Source: Collybiopsis luxurians FD-317 M1 (taxonomy: Eukaryota; Basidiomycota; Agaricomycetes; Agaricales; Omphalotaceae). From it: a stretch of 64,000 bases of DNA. The notes under the pieces are model-generated. The model saw nothing but the letters and a program-made list of their open reading frames with translations, did not search any database and was not told the DNA's origin. The position numbers and the translations under genes are program-made. Location of the stretch: NCBI GenBank assembly GCA_000827265.1, contig KN834824.1, positions 172,107 to 236,106 of the forward strand, read 5' to 3'. Below, one piece after another: positions 1 to 10,519 of this stretch; the first letter of the stretch is position 1, and the number at the start of each line of letters is the position of its first letter.

Positions 1-1032
1 CTATGCATCTTCCAAGTTGAATCATAACCCCGTAATTCGTAACCGTGATTTGTGTATAATCATGTCGAGAACTTGTTCCATTACAGATGTATGTACTTGA
101 GGAGAAGTTCTCGGTGCGGTGAGAACAGATCTTCAAGGACAGATAAGTAGGAGGGGGTGCAAGTCTCGAGGCGGCCTTAACGAAGGGCCGATGCCAGCGT
201 TTTCTGTATCTTGGCTTCCCGTTATCTACCAGTGGATACTGTAATGTAAGTGTTTTCAAGTGGGAACTGGAACAGATGAACGAGGCCAATCTAGAAACAG
301 GGTCCGGCAATTGGAATTCCAGAAGAGCTACTGAAAACACTAACCGAATTTTCTCTTGATGAGTCAGATGCATCTCTGGCTGTACTTCTGTTCTTGAACT
401 TAGCGGTAAAATACTATGCATATTTCTTGAAACTTTTGATTCATCCACACACATTTCAACAAGAAAGCGAGATATTGAACTCTTCTGGGTCTTGCAGAAG
501 GGTTGCACTACATCCTGATAAGCACAATCCTCGATTGAGATAGGATACGCGCAGAGCGAGATGTGAGTAATCAGAACCCGATGCATAAAGCGGTACTCAA
601 TGGTAGGAGCCCAAGACAACATTGGCCGAAACATTGGCAAGGGTCTCTAGATATTGGCAATGTACTTGGGCATACGTTGCAGTGCTTTTGACTTGTTGCA
701 AAAGATGGGATTCTATTTCTGACATTGTAGTACAGGAAGCTAGATAGAAAGATACTAGAATGAAAGGGAAACTGAAACAAAAAACAATATGAAATTCAAG
801 CAAGAGGTACCACAGGTGATACTAACAGCATAAAGAAACCAGATATTATCCTGATATAGTGTACGAAATACCCACGATAAATATCTACATTTAGTTAATG
901 TATAGTTAATGTACATAAGTGAGACGGTACAAGTCTCGTATGTCTGGTGGCTATTTGGGAATGTATGAAGCGCACAAGTGTGAAGAGAACTGATCGGATC
1001 ATTTACAAAATGCTGCTGGAGGAAAAGTGAAA
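1..1032. other. no gene recognised
   Basis: AT-rich sequence with only short random reading frames on both strands. I see no domain motif, tRNA-like fold or clear repeat. Confidence 0.5.
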
Positions 1033-3870
1033 CTAAAGGGTGTATACCGGCGTGCCTCCCCTCGAGGCATGCTCGCCAATTTGCACACAACAAGTTCGGG
1101 GCATAACCCCCTCATCAAGTGTAGACCGGAGATTCCTTGCATATTTGCCTCCTTGCACATTGACATTGGCTCCTGCCTGCTGCAAGCATTCAATTATTTC
1201 CATCCTGTCCTTAAATGCTGCAGCCTGAAGAGCGGTTCCATATTTTCCTCCTTGTACATTGATATCTGCTCCTGCCTCCAACAAGCATTTAATTATTGCC
1301 ATTTTGCCCCCAGAAGCTGCAGCCTGAAGAGTGGTTCCATATTTTCCTCCCTGTGCATTGACATTGGCTCCAGCCTCCAACAAGGATCTAACTATTTCCA
1401 TCTTGCCCCCAAAAGCTGCAGCCTGAAGAGCAGTTCCATATTTTCCCCCTTGTGCATTGGCATCCACTCCTGCCTGCAACAAGTGTTCAACTATTTTTAT
1501 CTTTCCACTATAGACTGCAGCCTGAAGTGCAGTTCCATATTTGCCTCCTTGTGTATTAACATTGGCTCCTGACTTCAACAAGGATCTAACTATTTCCACC
1601 TCACCTACAAAAGCTGCAGCCTGAAGAGCAGTTCCATATATTCCTCCTTGTGCATTGACATCCACTCCTGCCTCCATCAAGGATCTAACTATTTCCATCT
1701 CACCCACAAAAGCTGCAGCCTGAAGGGCAGTTCCATATATTCCTCCTTGTGCATTGACATCTGATCCTGCCTCCATCCAGGATCTAACTATTTCTATCTT
1801 TCCCCTAAAAGCAGCAACCTGAAGAGCAAGTCCATATGTTCCTCCTTGTGCATTGACATTAGCTCCTGCCTCTAACAAGGATCTGACTATTTCTATCTTA
1901 CCCCCAAAAGCTGCAGCCTGAAGAGCAGTTCCATATTCTCCATCTTGTACATTTACTTCAGCTCCTGCCTGCAACAAGTATTCAACTGTTTCCTGGTGGC
2001 CTTTATAAGCTGCAGCCTGAAGGGCAGTTCCATATGCTCCCACATGAATATTGACACTGGCTCCTGCCTGTATCAGGTATGCCACTATTCCTATTTTGCC
2101 ATTATAAGCTGCAGCCTGAAGGGCTGTCCCAAATCTTCCTCCTTGGGTATTAATGTTTACTTCCTGCCAGTGTTCTGATACTTTTTTCATTTCACCATCC
2201 ATTACACCCTGCAGCCTGCTGGCTTCATCCATCCCTGTTTGAGTCTTGGATTTTACAATGCCTACTGAATGAGGCTCAATAGATGCTGGCATAATGCTTT
2301 GTCCCTGCTTCCTCCCTGTTTATCTAATTATCTCCTCTACCGAATCGAGCCAGCCAAGGTATGATGCATAGTATAGTGGCTTTGGAATATCATCCAATTG
2401 CAATTCTGGTCATGCTTCTTGTGTCAACCATGGCTGATCCACCTGGCACAACCTCAACCAATTTAAATACTGAGGATTGTGTTCCTGAAAAAGAATACTA
2501 CGTAAGTGAGCAATTTTTGGCCCTATGCCTGAAAGCTCATTGCAATGTTTTACCCAATTCTCTGTAGCATAGGTAGCTAGTGGACACATTTCAAAGTCAT
2601 AGATCTCCCAGCTATTAAACTGAAGTAAATAAATGATGCATATTTGAGCAATCGCTTCATGTCCCAAATCTTTGTTAATTTCAAATAGGTTCTTTACTTT
2701 AGCCCATGTATGTGTAGAAATTAAAAGCTCCTTCACAGATATGTGGGCAAACTGAATCCTATTCTCTCCCCATACTGAATCAATCTGTACAAGGGTAGAG
2801 TCAATTATACTGTGTAACCCATCTTGCAATTCCAATGGCCTATTGTTTTGCTCAAATTTTTCAAAATCCAAATCAATGGCAAGAATGTCTGCTGCTTGAT
2901 TGAGCCTCAGTGGTTCATATGCATATAAAAGCCACATGAAAATATGACATGCACTGTCAGTATGCACATCATCAATTCTCTGCAAGGTTTCCAAGTATAT
3001 TTCATCCAGGTCCTTTGGCAATCTGGCAAGTGCTTCACAAATAGCTTTGGGAATTCTCAAACTTTGAAGGGATCGAATCTGGCAATCAACCCATTGGAAT
3101 CTGTCCAATATCCAATCAGACATAGTTACATGGACACCTTTACACATTGTACTTACTGTCCCTGTGCACCCTTGATTAAGCTGTTGAGAACCTTGTCATG
3201 GAGCTTTGAGCTCAATTTCCATTTGGTCAATTTGTTCTCAATATGGAGTTTGATATCTGAGCTAATCAGCTCATCTGCCAGCCTTATATTAGGCCATGTA
3301 GCAGAATCTTGTGAATCAAAGTGGCTTGTCACAACAATATTACAGGTCCTTGGCAATACCAGAAGCAGGTCAATGACTAGATCTGGCTCATCACACTCAT
3401 CCATGGCATCAATCACAATAAAGGTTCCTGACTCCTCTGTGATTGCCAGTAGAGTGATTTTTAAGTCTTCTGTTTCTGGACAGCTGAGACCTTTTTTGCA
3501 CTTGTTGTAAAGGTCTTGTAGCAAAGGATGAACACCTTCATGGTTGGATGCTACTTGAACCAGCAAGGAAAGCAGAAGACTACAGTAAGAAGACTTTATT
3601 TGGTTATTATCTTGCCTGTCAAAGTAGAAGTAGCTGACTTCCAGTTGAAGGTCTTTCACAATAGTTGGGATAATTCTATTCGGCAACCCAGTTGCCACTT
3701 TGTCAACCCCTTCCTTCACAGCAATCTCACTTTGATGGGGTTGCTGCCAGTCAGGTCCCCAGCCGTGTCTTGGTAAGCCACCGGAATTGTGACTCAACAA
3801 CTTTGCCACATATTTCTTTCCTCCACTTGTTGCTCTATATTTCCTCGATCACTTTACTGCTTGAATTAAT
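1033..3870 (-). pseudogene. NACHT-ankyrin NLR-type protein, broken
   Basis: Reads right to left. The 5' part (3809 to 3157) has a NACHT/STAND core: SYFYFDRQD, then a Walker B stretch FIVIDAMDECDE. A 56-bp intron (3101-3156, GTAAGT...ACAG) joins KGAQGQ to FQWVDCQI, restoring the motif that normally follows the NTPase core. The 3' part is ten 33-residue ankyrin repeats. Two in-frame stops, TGA at 2410-2412 and TAA at 2320-2322, lie between the NTPase part and the ankyrins; the reading frame is otherwise continuous across both (DQPWLTQEA, stop, PELQLDDIPKPLYYASYLGW). No Walker A lysine motif was found upstream; a possible relic (SSKVIEE) lies in another frame near 3840-3860. Such proteins are thought to act as intracellular sensors in fungi. 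This copy cannot make a full-length product. Confidence 0.8.
1147..2142 (-). repeat. ten tandem 99-bp ankyrin-coding units
   Basis: Each unit encodes 33 residues of the form YGTALQAAAFGGKIEIVRSL followed by LEAGANVNAQGG. Units are highly similar at DNA level (the + strand phrase gctgcagcctgaagagcagt recurs about every 99 bp), which fits recent expansion or gene conversion. The variable positions sit mainly in the first helix (for example GGKIEIV, VGEMEIV, SGKIKIV), where ligand-contacting residues of ankyrin arrays normally vary. Confidence 0.9.
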
Positions 3871-4442
3871 GATGCTGGGGCTCAACTTGATTATCGGACC
3901 TTTTGAGTAGGCTCAAAGGGGTAACTTAACCTGGCTTTTTCACAGAGAGTTACAGTGACACAATTACTTGTATAGAACATGTCGGGCTCTCAAATTTTGG
4001 GCCCACTTAAGCGTTTACTTGGACATGGAGCTTGGAGGTAGGTATGGAGATTCATCTTTGGAGTCATTGCTGAGCATTGGTCAGGTTATTCAGAGAGGCG
4101 GCCAGTTGTCATTGACAATATTATTTCTAAGTACAGGATATGTTGAACTTGGTGTAGGCTCCTTTGTTGCTCATGGCATTTCATGGTGATTGGTGGTGCT
4201 GCTGTATGGATATGTACTGCTCTTCATACCTACATCTTTCATGTTGCTTGGCTGGTTGCCTTTGGAGTGAGAGACTATACAGTACATTGTTTTCCATTCA
4301 GTTTGAGCCTGTATCTGACAATGTCTCCAGCTTTTTTTTTGTACTTAAATAGTCAAGGATCAAATGTGAAGAATTTACTCCTTGAATTGACCATCTTGTT
4401 GCTCATTTTCTTATCTCGAACTTGACTTCTTCACTTGCTAAC
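3871..4442. other. no clear gene; possible 5' flank of MULE
   Basis: Contains short frames, among them a 20-codon start MSGSQILGPL near 3979 that runs into a GTAGGT donor-like site. It might be a 5' exon of the neighbouring element. Nothing firm can be assigned. Confidence 0.3.
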
Positions 4443-6042
4443 ATGACATCATTTGAATTGTACACTACTCTGCCATGCTCAGCACTGTATTCTTCCAGCT
4501 TCTTCACTGCTTTAACCTTTCAGGATTGTTCTACTGTTGACCTTCCTCTCCCACTTGCTGAGGGGTCTATCACCTGTTGGGTTTATAGCTGCAATGAACC
4601 CACTGACTTAGCTGCTTGTCAAATTGGTGATGAAGATATTCCAGCAGTGTTGGACTTGTGCCCCATCATGCTGGGTCTGAAGGATGCATATGAGGCTGAA
4701 AATCATTCAGTCTGCATGACCATTGTATCTGCAAACGAGGATGTCTTCCTGGTTCTGATTCATTTTGCAAAGGTTAATGTCTTTTGTCTGCACTTACAGC
4801 TGGCTAAATGATCATTCTACAGCTTCATCTTTTCTGTGCTGTCAATAACAACTGTGAAGCTTTCATCTTTGCTTCCCAGCTAGCCAACTATATTGAGAGC
4901 AGTGGTATTTTCCCAGCAGAGGTTGTATATCACTTTCAACATTCTCAAATTAGCAGTGCAATCCATGGCTTCACTCTGTCAGATTTTCCGCTGTGGAAGC
5001 TTGGGACACTGCTAGGCAAGAACTACATTGATAAGAACATCATCAATGCCCTCACTGGGCTTCTCTGCTTTCATCAAGCAGCTCAGGTTCCACTTGCAGA
5101 CCCTGCTTTCCTTATCCTTCCCACACTTTTCATTAGAAATATTGCTCATTGTGGCAGTAGAGTTGGTGGTACCAGCATGAATGCATTGTGTGACCACCTG
5201 AATGCTTTACCATACACTATTGAAGCAGTGGCTTTTCTTGCATGCATTGACAATCATTACACAGCTTATTACTATAATTGGACTTGTTTCAAGTATAGGG
5301 ATACCCTCAGTGGTAAACCTCTTGAGGCATCCTCTTATGCTTTGGCCACCATGCAGAAGCTCATTGAGAAGATCAATCTGCCTCAAGTTACCCACTCTGT
5401 AAAGGGCAACATTGGGCTCCAGGGTACAGGATCAGGAAACTGCAGTATAGGTGCACTTGCATGGATTGAAAAGCAAATTAACCCATCAATCCCAGTCTGG
5501 ACACATGATATGTCTGGTGCCCATTGTGACCATGCTCTGCTTGATCTCCTCCTTTACAATATGATTTCTCAAGGATCATTACATGTAAGCTGTTTCACTT
5601 GCACTTGGTTCAGTGATTGATATCTTTCAATAGGCTCAAGATCAATGGACTCTGTCCTGTCTCAGCTGGCCTGCTACTGCTCTGGGTGATGAGTTGCTAC
5701 CCTTCAATGCTGGCTTTGATATTGAATATGATGACTACAACCTCTTGGCATCTACGGTATTTATTTGCTGAGACTGTTTGAATGACTAGAGCTAACTCTT
5801 TCATAGGAACATCATCCCATTTTTCCATTCCTTGAGCATCTTCACAAGCCGAATACAGCTATCACATCCCTGGCCTTCCATAATCCATCTCTGTTACCCC
5901 TCAAATCTGATCATCCTTCTCCACCTGCAAAACCTCATGAGTACCCGTCCCTCAAATCCACGGATTTCTTCTCCTTGACCCTTAGGCCCTCATACTTCTC
6001 TACACAAAGTCACAAGTCCAAGCCTTCAATCTGTCAAAGATG
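4443..6042 (+). CDS. Ulp1-like (C48-type) cysteine protease of MULE
   Basis: Spliced by three phase-0 introns of about 50 bp: 4773-4822, 5585-5633 and 5757-5806. The first join gives LIHFAKLHLFCAVNNNCEAF. The catalytic set typical of SUMO-protease-like enzymes is visible: His in NHYTAYYYNW (5254-5256), Asp in KYRDTLSG (5300-5302), Gln in GLQGTGSG (5420-5422) and Cys in GNCSIGALAW (5441-5443). The protein would cleave isopeptide or peptide bonds; in transposons its role is not settled. The C-terminal frame ends at 6042, while the better match to the continuing protein (SVKDEPCEDVK) is in another frame just upstream, so a frameshift near 5990 is likely. The 5' end is uncertain; the ATG at 4443 is the first in frame. 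Confidence 0.6.
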
Positions 6043-6044
6043 AG

Positions 6045-6649
6045 CCATGCGAGGATGTAAAAATGGAGTTGATGGACACTGTCATTGACCTTACTTGGTC
6101 TTCATCCCCATCTTATGCTCCTGAAGTCATATCTGTACTTTCAAGTGATGAAGATGAGGTAAAGCCGCTTGCTGCATCAGGGCCAGTTCTATGACCTCCT
6201 CCTCAGGTTGCTGATACTATGCTTGCTGTTAGTAGAGTTTTCCCCAGCTGGGAAGCAGCAAAATCTGCTTTGTTCATGGCAGAAGAGAAGCTTGGGCATA
6301 TATGGAAGCTTGATCAGTCAAAGAAAGATGAGTTGGGGTCATTGAAGAAGATCATATTTCATTGCCACCATGCTTGGAAACATGTTCCTGTTCATTCAAA
6401 GCTTGTTGATCCTTCTGACCATCATTGTGGGAAGAGCATCAAAACATCCTGCAGTGCACATGTAAATGTAAACCGAATTCATACAAATCTTTGGCATTTA
6501 ACCACAGTCAATTGGATTCATAATCATGACAGAGAAATCCCTCCTGGAGGGAAAGCACCTATGTACCCTTACAGCTCAGCAAAAGCTAGTCAGTAGCCTT
6601 GCTACATCAACAAAATTTTCTTGCGATCATTTGGCAAAGGTTGTACAGA
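6045..6649 (+). pseudogene. FAR1-like zinc domain, N-terminal part of MULE transposase
   Basis: The frame with SSDEDEVKPLAASGPVL reaches an in-frame TGA at 6192-6194 and continues as PPPQVADTMLAVSRVF. Then follow SWEAAKSALFMAEEKLG and a Cys/His pattern (SIKTSCSAHVNVNR, TTVNWIHNHDREIPP) characteristic of FAR1/WRKY-GCM1 DNA-binding domains of MULE transposases. A frame shift near 6565 restores protein-like sequence (LTAQQKLVSSLATSTKFSCD, then HLAKVVQNQF) up to 6650, where homology stops abruptly at the start of the 487-bp repeat. It would bind the element's ends. Confidence 0.65.
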
Positions 6650-7136
6650 ACCAGTTTCTAATCCTATGAGATATTGTGGAATGTATGCAATATGTGAATT
6701 TGAATGTAAGAATCCAAAATCGTACTGTGTAGACAATAGCTTTCAAGACAATTTGTTAGTACTGGTATGGCTAGTATGAATGGTTTGTATGAAGACAATT
6801 GTTGAGTGGTTATAATGAAATTAACACCTATGTGAGTTGTTGATACTTACAATGCTTACCAGTTTGGATCAGTTCTTAACAGTATATGCAATGGTGATGT
6901 GTAAGAACACAATCCTAGAAGGATACTTTGTTATATGCTTGCTGTTACAATCACAGCAACTGTTGATGCCTTGGATGTAGGTAATGTTAGCTTGGAACAA
7001 TAGTATTATTGGGATTCAATTGTCTGGTCAGATATGGCAAGTGTTGATTCTGATTAGACAATGGTGCAAGGTGTATTGGGTTCTGGTATTGTGGATAGCT
7101 GTTATACGCGACCACGGCAAGTGTGACAAATTTAGG
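6650..7136 (+). repeat. 487-bp direct repeat, copy 1 (ends at assembly gap)
   Basis: By eye it matches 7577-8063 without indels; I see two differences, both C here and T in copy 2 (6721/7648 and 6771/7698). The copy ends exactly at the N run. Confidence 0.9.
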
Positions 7137-7156
7137 NNNNNNNNNNNNNNNNNNNN
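7137..7156. other. assembly gap (20 N)
   Basis: A run of exactly twenty N, probably a placeholder of unknown true length. Confidence 0.98.
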
Positions 7157-7576
7157 ATCCAGATTACATACCAGCAGGATGATCTGGACTGTTATTGTAC
7201 TGCCATGGGTTTTGCATCCTATGTTATGTGATTAGAAGTCTACTACTTGTATTACACTATTACACTACTGCTTCATATTACTAGTAGGTGGTTTATTGAC
7301 TGGTGTAGAGTATACCAAACAGGTTTGAAGTTAAGCAGCAAGAAGTTGTTCACATGCAAGACCATGCATCAAGAGGCCTGTCAACAGTGCGTTGATCAGT
7401 AATACTTACAAACATGGATATTTACTTACCTATATTAGATACTTGTACAGATTAACAGTCAACCATGTTGTGTGGTTGAGTTTTATGTAGACACTCAGCC
7501 CCTGAGTGTTGGTATATTGTACTTCTTCCGACTTAGCATGTATTTAATGTAGAAACTTTGCCTACCGAGTGTTATG

Positions 7577-8063
7577 ACCAGTTTCTAATCCTATGAGATA
7601 TTGTGGAATGTATGCAATATGTGAATTTGAATGTAAGAATCCAAAATTGTACTGTGTAGACAATAGCTTTCAAGACAATTTGTTAGTACTGGTATGGTTA
7701 GTATGAATGGTTTGTATGAAGACAATTGTTGAGTGGTTATAATGAAATTAACACCTATGTGAGTTGTTGATACTTACAATGCTTACCAGTTTGGATCAGT
7801 TCTTAACAGTATATGCAATGGTGATGTGTAAGAACACAATCCTAGAAGGATACTTTGTTATATGCTTGCTGTTACAATCACAGCAACTGTTGATGCCTTG
7901 GATGTAGGTAATGTTAGCTTGGAACAATAGTATTATTGGGATTCAATTGTCTGGTCAGATATGGCAAGTGTTGATTCTGATTAGACAATGGTGCAAGGTG
8001 TATTGGGTTCTGGTATTGTGGATAGCTGTTATACGCGACCACGGCAAGTGTGACAAATTTAGG
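7577..8063 (+). repeat. 487-bp direct repeat, copy 2
   Basis: Second copy of 6650-7136. Unlike copy 1, it continues into further sequence (caacataactacatcag) after the common aaatttagg end. Confidence 0.9.
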
Positions 8064-9074
8064 CAACATAACTACATCAGATATAGCTGCTTTATAGCGC
8101 AATGTTCTTAGTAATAACTGTTGGGGTGGTTATGGTAGATGCGAGCGAGCCAAAATATGATGGAGGTAATATAAACCAGATAGGATGGTGGACTCAGATG
8201 AATTGTCAGCGGTGGGTTAGTAGTCGTTGTAGGTGAATGTTGTATGACAACACCAGTGATGGCAGGCTTGAATGAAGTGACTATACTAAGTGTAGTCACT
8301 TACAATGAGGTGTTCTCAATAATAATCGTCGAAACGATTATTGTAGATGCGGGTGATTTGTAGTTTGATGACACAATATAATAGAATGGTATAGATGGAA
8401 CGATACAGCAATATTGGATGAGTAGCAATAGTTAGATACTATTATCTAACTGGTGGGATGTTTCCGAGAGAATAAGGCTGTGGTTGCCAACGGCAACTTT
8501 GAGAGTGATAAGGATGAGAGGAAACGAGGAGAAATAGATAAGAGATGATAGAGAAGTTGCTAATCGCAACTACTAGAGCAAAACGACGAGGAGAAATAGA
8601 GAAAAAATAATGAATTGAAAACTGTAGGTACGACAAAATATTCGAGCTGGGGATTCGACGAGAATCCCAGTAGCTTATATACAGATTTATCACGTAAATA
8701 CTGGCAAACAACTAGCAGCCACCTGTTTGTCGGCGACTTCTTAGTCCCGCGTTTCGATATTGTTAGTCGGCACCTCCAAACCCCGATGTCAGTTGGAAAA
8801 TATATTAGTGGTTCATTTGTGAGCCGTTCGTTGGATTATCGGGTCCGACAATTGCAGATATTGTAAGCAATGTATTTTGACAGCTTTGCATACCGAATTC
8901 ACATAAAGTTGGCAGTTGAGATTTATAGGAACTGAGTGTTTTGGCTTTTGTTATGATAGGCAATCCACGTAGTTTATAGATTATACTGAAGATAAAGTGT
9001 TGATTAGCAGGGGAAGTTGAACATACCGAATTGGAGTGGTTCCTAACATCAAGCCATGCCAGCTTTCAAATATC

Positions 9075-10150
9075 ATGAACTAAGCTCGAGCTGAGGCCCA
9101 CAAGGAAGTAGTTGCACTTGGGGGTGACATTTCTGCCATTTTGTGGTATATTCATGAACACATTGATCAAGGTGAGGATTGGTGCTATGACATTCTACTT
9201 GATGCTCAGCAAAAGGTCATTGGTATTTGGTGGATGTCCCTTGAGCAGGTTAAGCTTGTTCATCGCTACTGGGATCTCCTTTTGAATGATAATTCATATA
9301 ACTGGAATCAATACAATTATCCAACTAATATTGAAATTGTGATTGCAGGCAATGGGATGTTGCAGAATGTTTGGTATGCTTTTCATGAGACAGAAGATGT
9401 GGACATGCATAACTGGGTCTTTTGTTGTCATTTGGAGGCAGCTGGTTGACCTCCACTAGTTTTATTTATCAACTGACACCCTTCCCTCATTGCAAGCACT
9501 ACTATTACTATGCCACTCACTGATCAGGTGTATTGTCTTTAGCACCTGAATGGTAATATTGTGCAACATCTCTGTCCTGCTTTGGGTGGGGATTGGGAGC
9601 AGTTTACATCAGAGTTCTGGGCTGTGTATTGGGCTGTATTGCCTGATGACTTTAACCTGAAGTGGACAGCTCTTCTTTGCCACTTCCCATCTGAGACTGT
9701 CATTCGATACTTAGAGGAGGAGATCTACCCATGTTGAGACAGGTGGGCATGGGCTTGGATTGGCACTAGATTCACTGCTGGTGTTCAGACAAATGGTTGC
9801 CCAGAAGTAGAGAACCATATAATGAAACTTCTCAGTGGTCCAAAGATGTCATTCTTTCAAGTTTTTCAGGGTCTAGTTCAACAATCTGAAGATCAGAAAT
9901 CTCAAGAGCTTATTTGTGTTCATCAGGTAAGGAGTTTCTTCTGTGATTTTGGGTATGTGTTGGAATTTTCATTATAGTCTTCATGCCGTCAACATCCCAC
10001 ACAAGTTGAACATGTTTTTTCAGAGATTATCCAACAGCTTCAGTTATATGCTGGTCCCTTTGCCCTTCAGAAATGTTGGGCCAAGATGGATAAGGCTCTT
10101 TTATATAATGTCGAGGTGATACAGCTTCTGCTTGGTACAAACAGTTTTGT
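9075..10150 (+). pseudogene. MULE transposase catalytic region
   Basis: Typical fungal MULE phrases are readable: QKVIGIWWMSLEQVKLVHRY, LLNDNSYNWNQYNYPTNIEI (holds the first Asp of the DDE set) and MLQNVWYAFHETEDVDMHNW. After a break near 9450 it resumes with HLNGNIVQHLCPALGGDW, FWAVYWAVLPDDFNLKW, YLEEEIYPC, RWAWAWIGTRFTAGVQTNG and EVENHIMKLLSGPK. In-frame stops are TAG at 9540-9542 (expected CAG) and TGA at 9735-9737 (expected CGA). The product would be a DDE-type cut-and-paste transposase. This copy is dead. Confidence 0.8.
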
Positions 10151-10169
10151 AAGTTCATTCAGGGTGAAG

Positions 10170-10340
10170 TTTATTAAAAGTTAGTGATGTGCTGGCTCCA
10201 GCCCAGAGCTGTTGAACACCCCAAAGTCCAGCCTGACTGGGCCCCAGCTGTCTGCCCACCCAATAGGGCCCAAGGGCCCAGCTCAGAAATTCTGAAGCCC
10301 TGGGCTGGGGTGTACAGGGAGAACTTGCAGCAAAAGCCCA
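10170..10340. repeat. GC-rich GGCCCA/CAGCCC low-complexity patch
   Basis: A short C/G-rich island (gcccagctcagaaattctga, ccctgggctggggtg) in otherwise AT-rich DNA. Open frames on both strands here are compositional artefacts. Confidence 0.5.
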
Positions 10341-10519
10341 GATATCAAACATCAAGCTTTTGCCACAAGTGTATATGATGGGTTGGTGTTATGCCCTGGC
10401 TCACTTTTCTTCCCTTCTGAGACATCTTTGGACCTAGCAGAACACCCACCTTCACTGGCACCATTGGCAACTACATATTTTCATTCAATCCACATGCCAA
10501 CAGCTCCAGGGAACATTTG

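Larger units (their letters stand above)
6650..9070. mobile_element. insertion inside the MULE transposase, unidentified
   Basis: Transposase-like sequence stops at about 6650 and resumes near 9075 (ARAEAHKEVVALGGD). The intervening DNA has no recognisable coding sequence, contains a 20-N gap and a 487-bp direct repeat, and is AT-rich. The motif taccga plus gttatg recurs near 7564-7576 and 8889-8960. It could be a non-autonomous element or an LTR element whose internal part was lost in the gap. I found no convincing target-site duplication. Confidence 0.45.
4443..10150 (+). mobile_element. degraded Mutator-like element (MULE) with Ulp1 protease
   Basis: Three co-directional coding blocks make up one element: a Ulp1-like cysteine protease (4443-6042), a FAR1/WRKY-GCM1-like zinc-binding N-terminal domain (6045-6649) and a MULE transposase core (9075-10140). 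MULEs carrying a Ulp1-type protease are known in plants and animals, and FAR1-type MULE transposases are common in fungi. The transposase is interrupted by about 2.4 kb of unrelated DNA (6650 to about 9070) and by several stops and frame breaks, so the copy is inactive. Terminal inverted repeats were not located. Confidence 0.7.

Noticed and set aside
1027..1572. 181-codon + strand frame
   Set aside because: Antisense shadow of the ankyrin repeats; its apparent 33-residue periodicity is inherited from the other strand.
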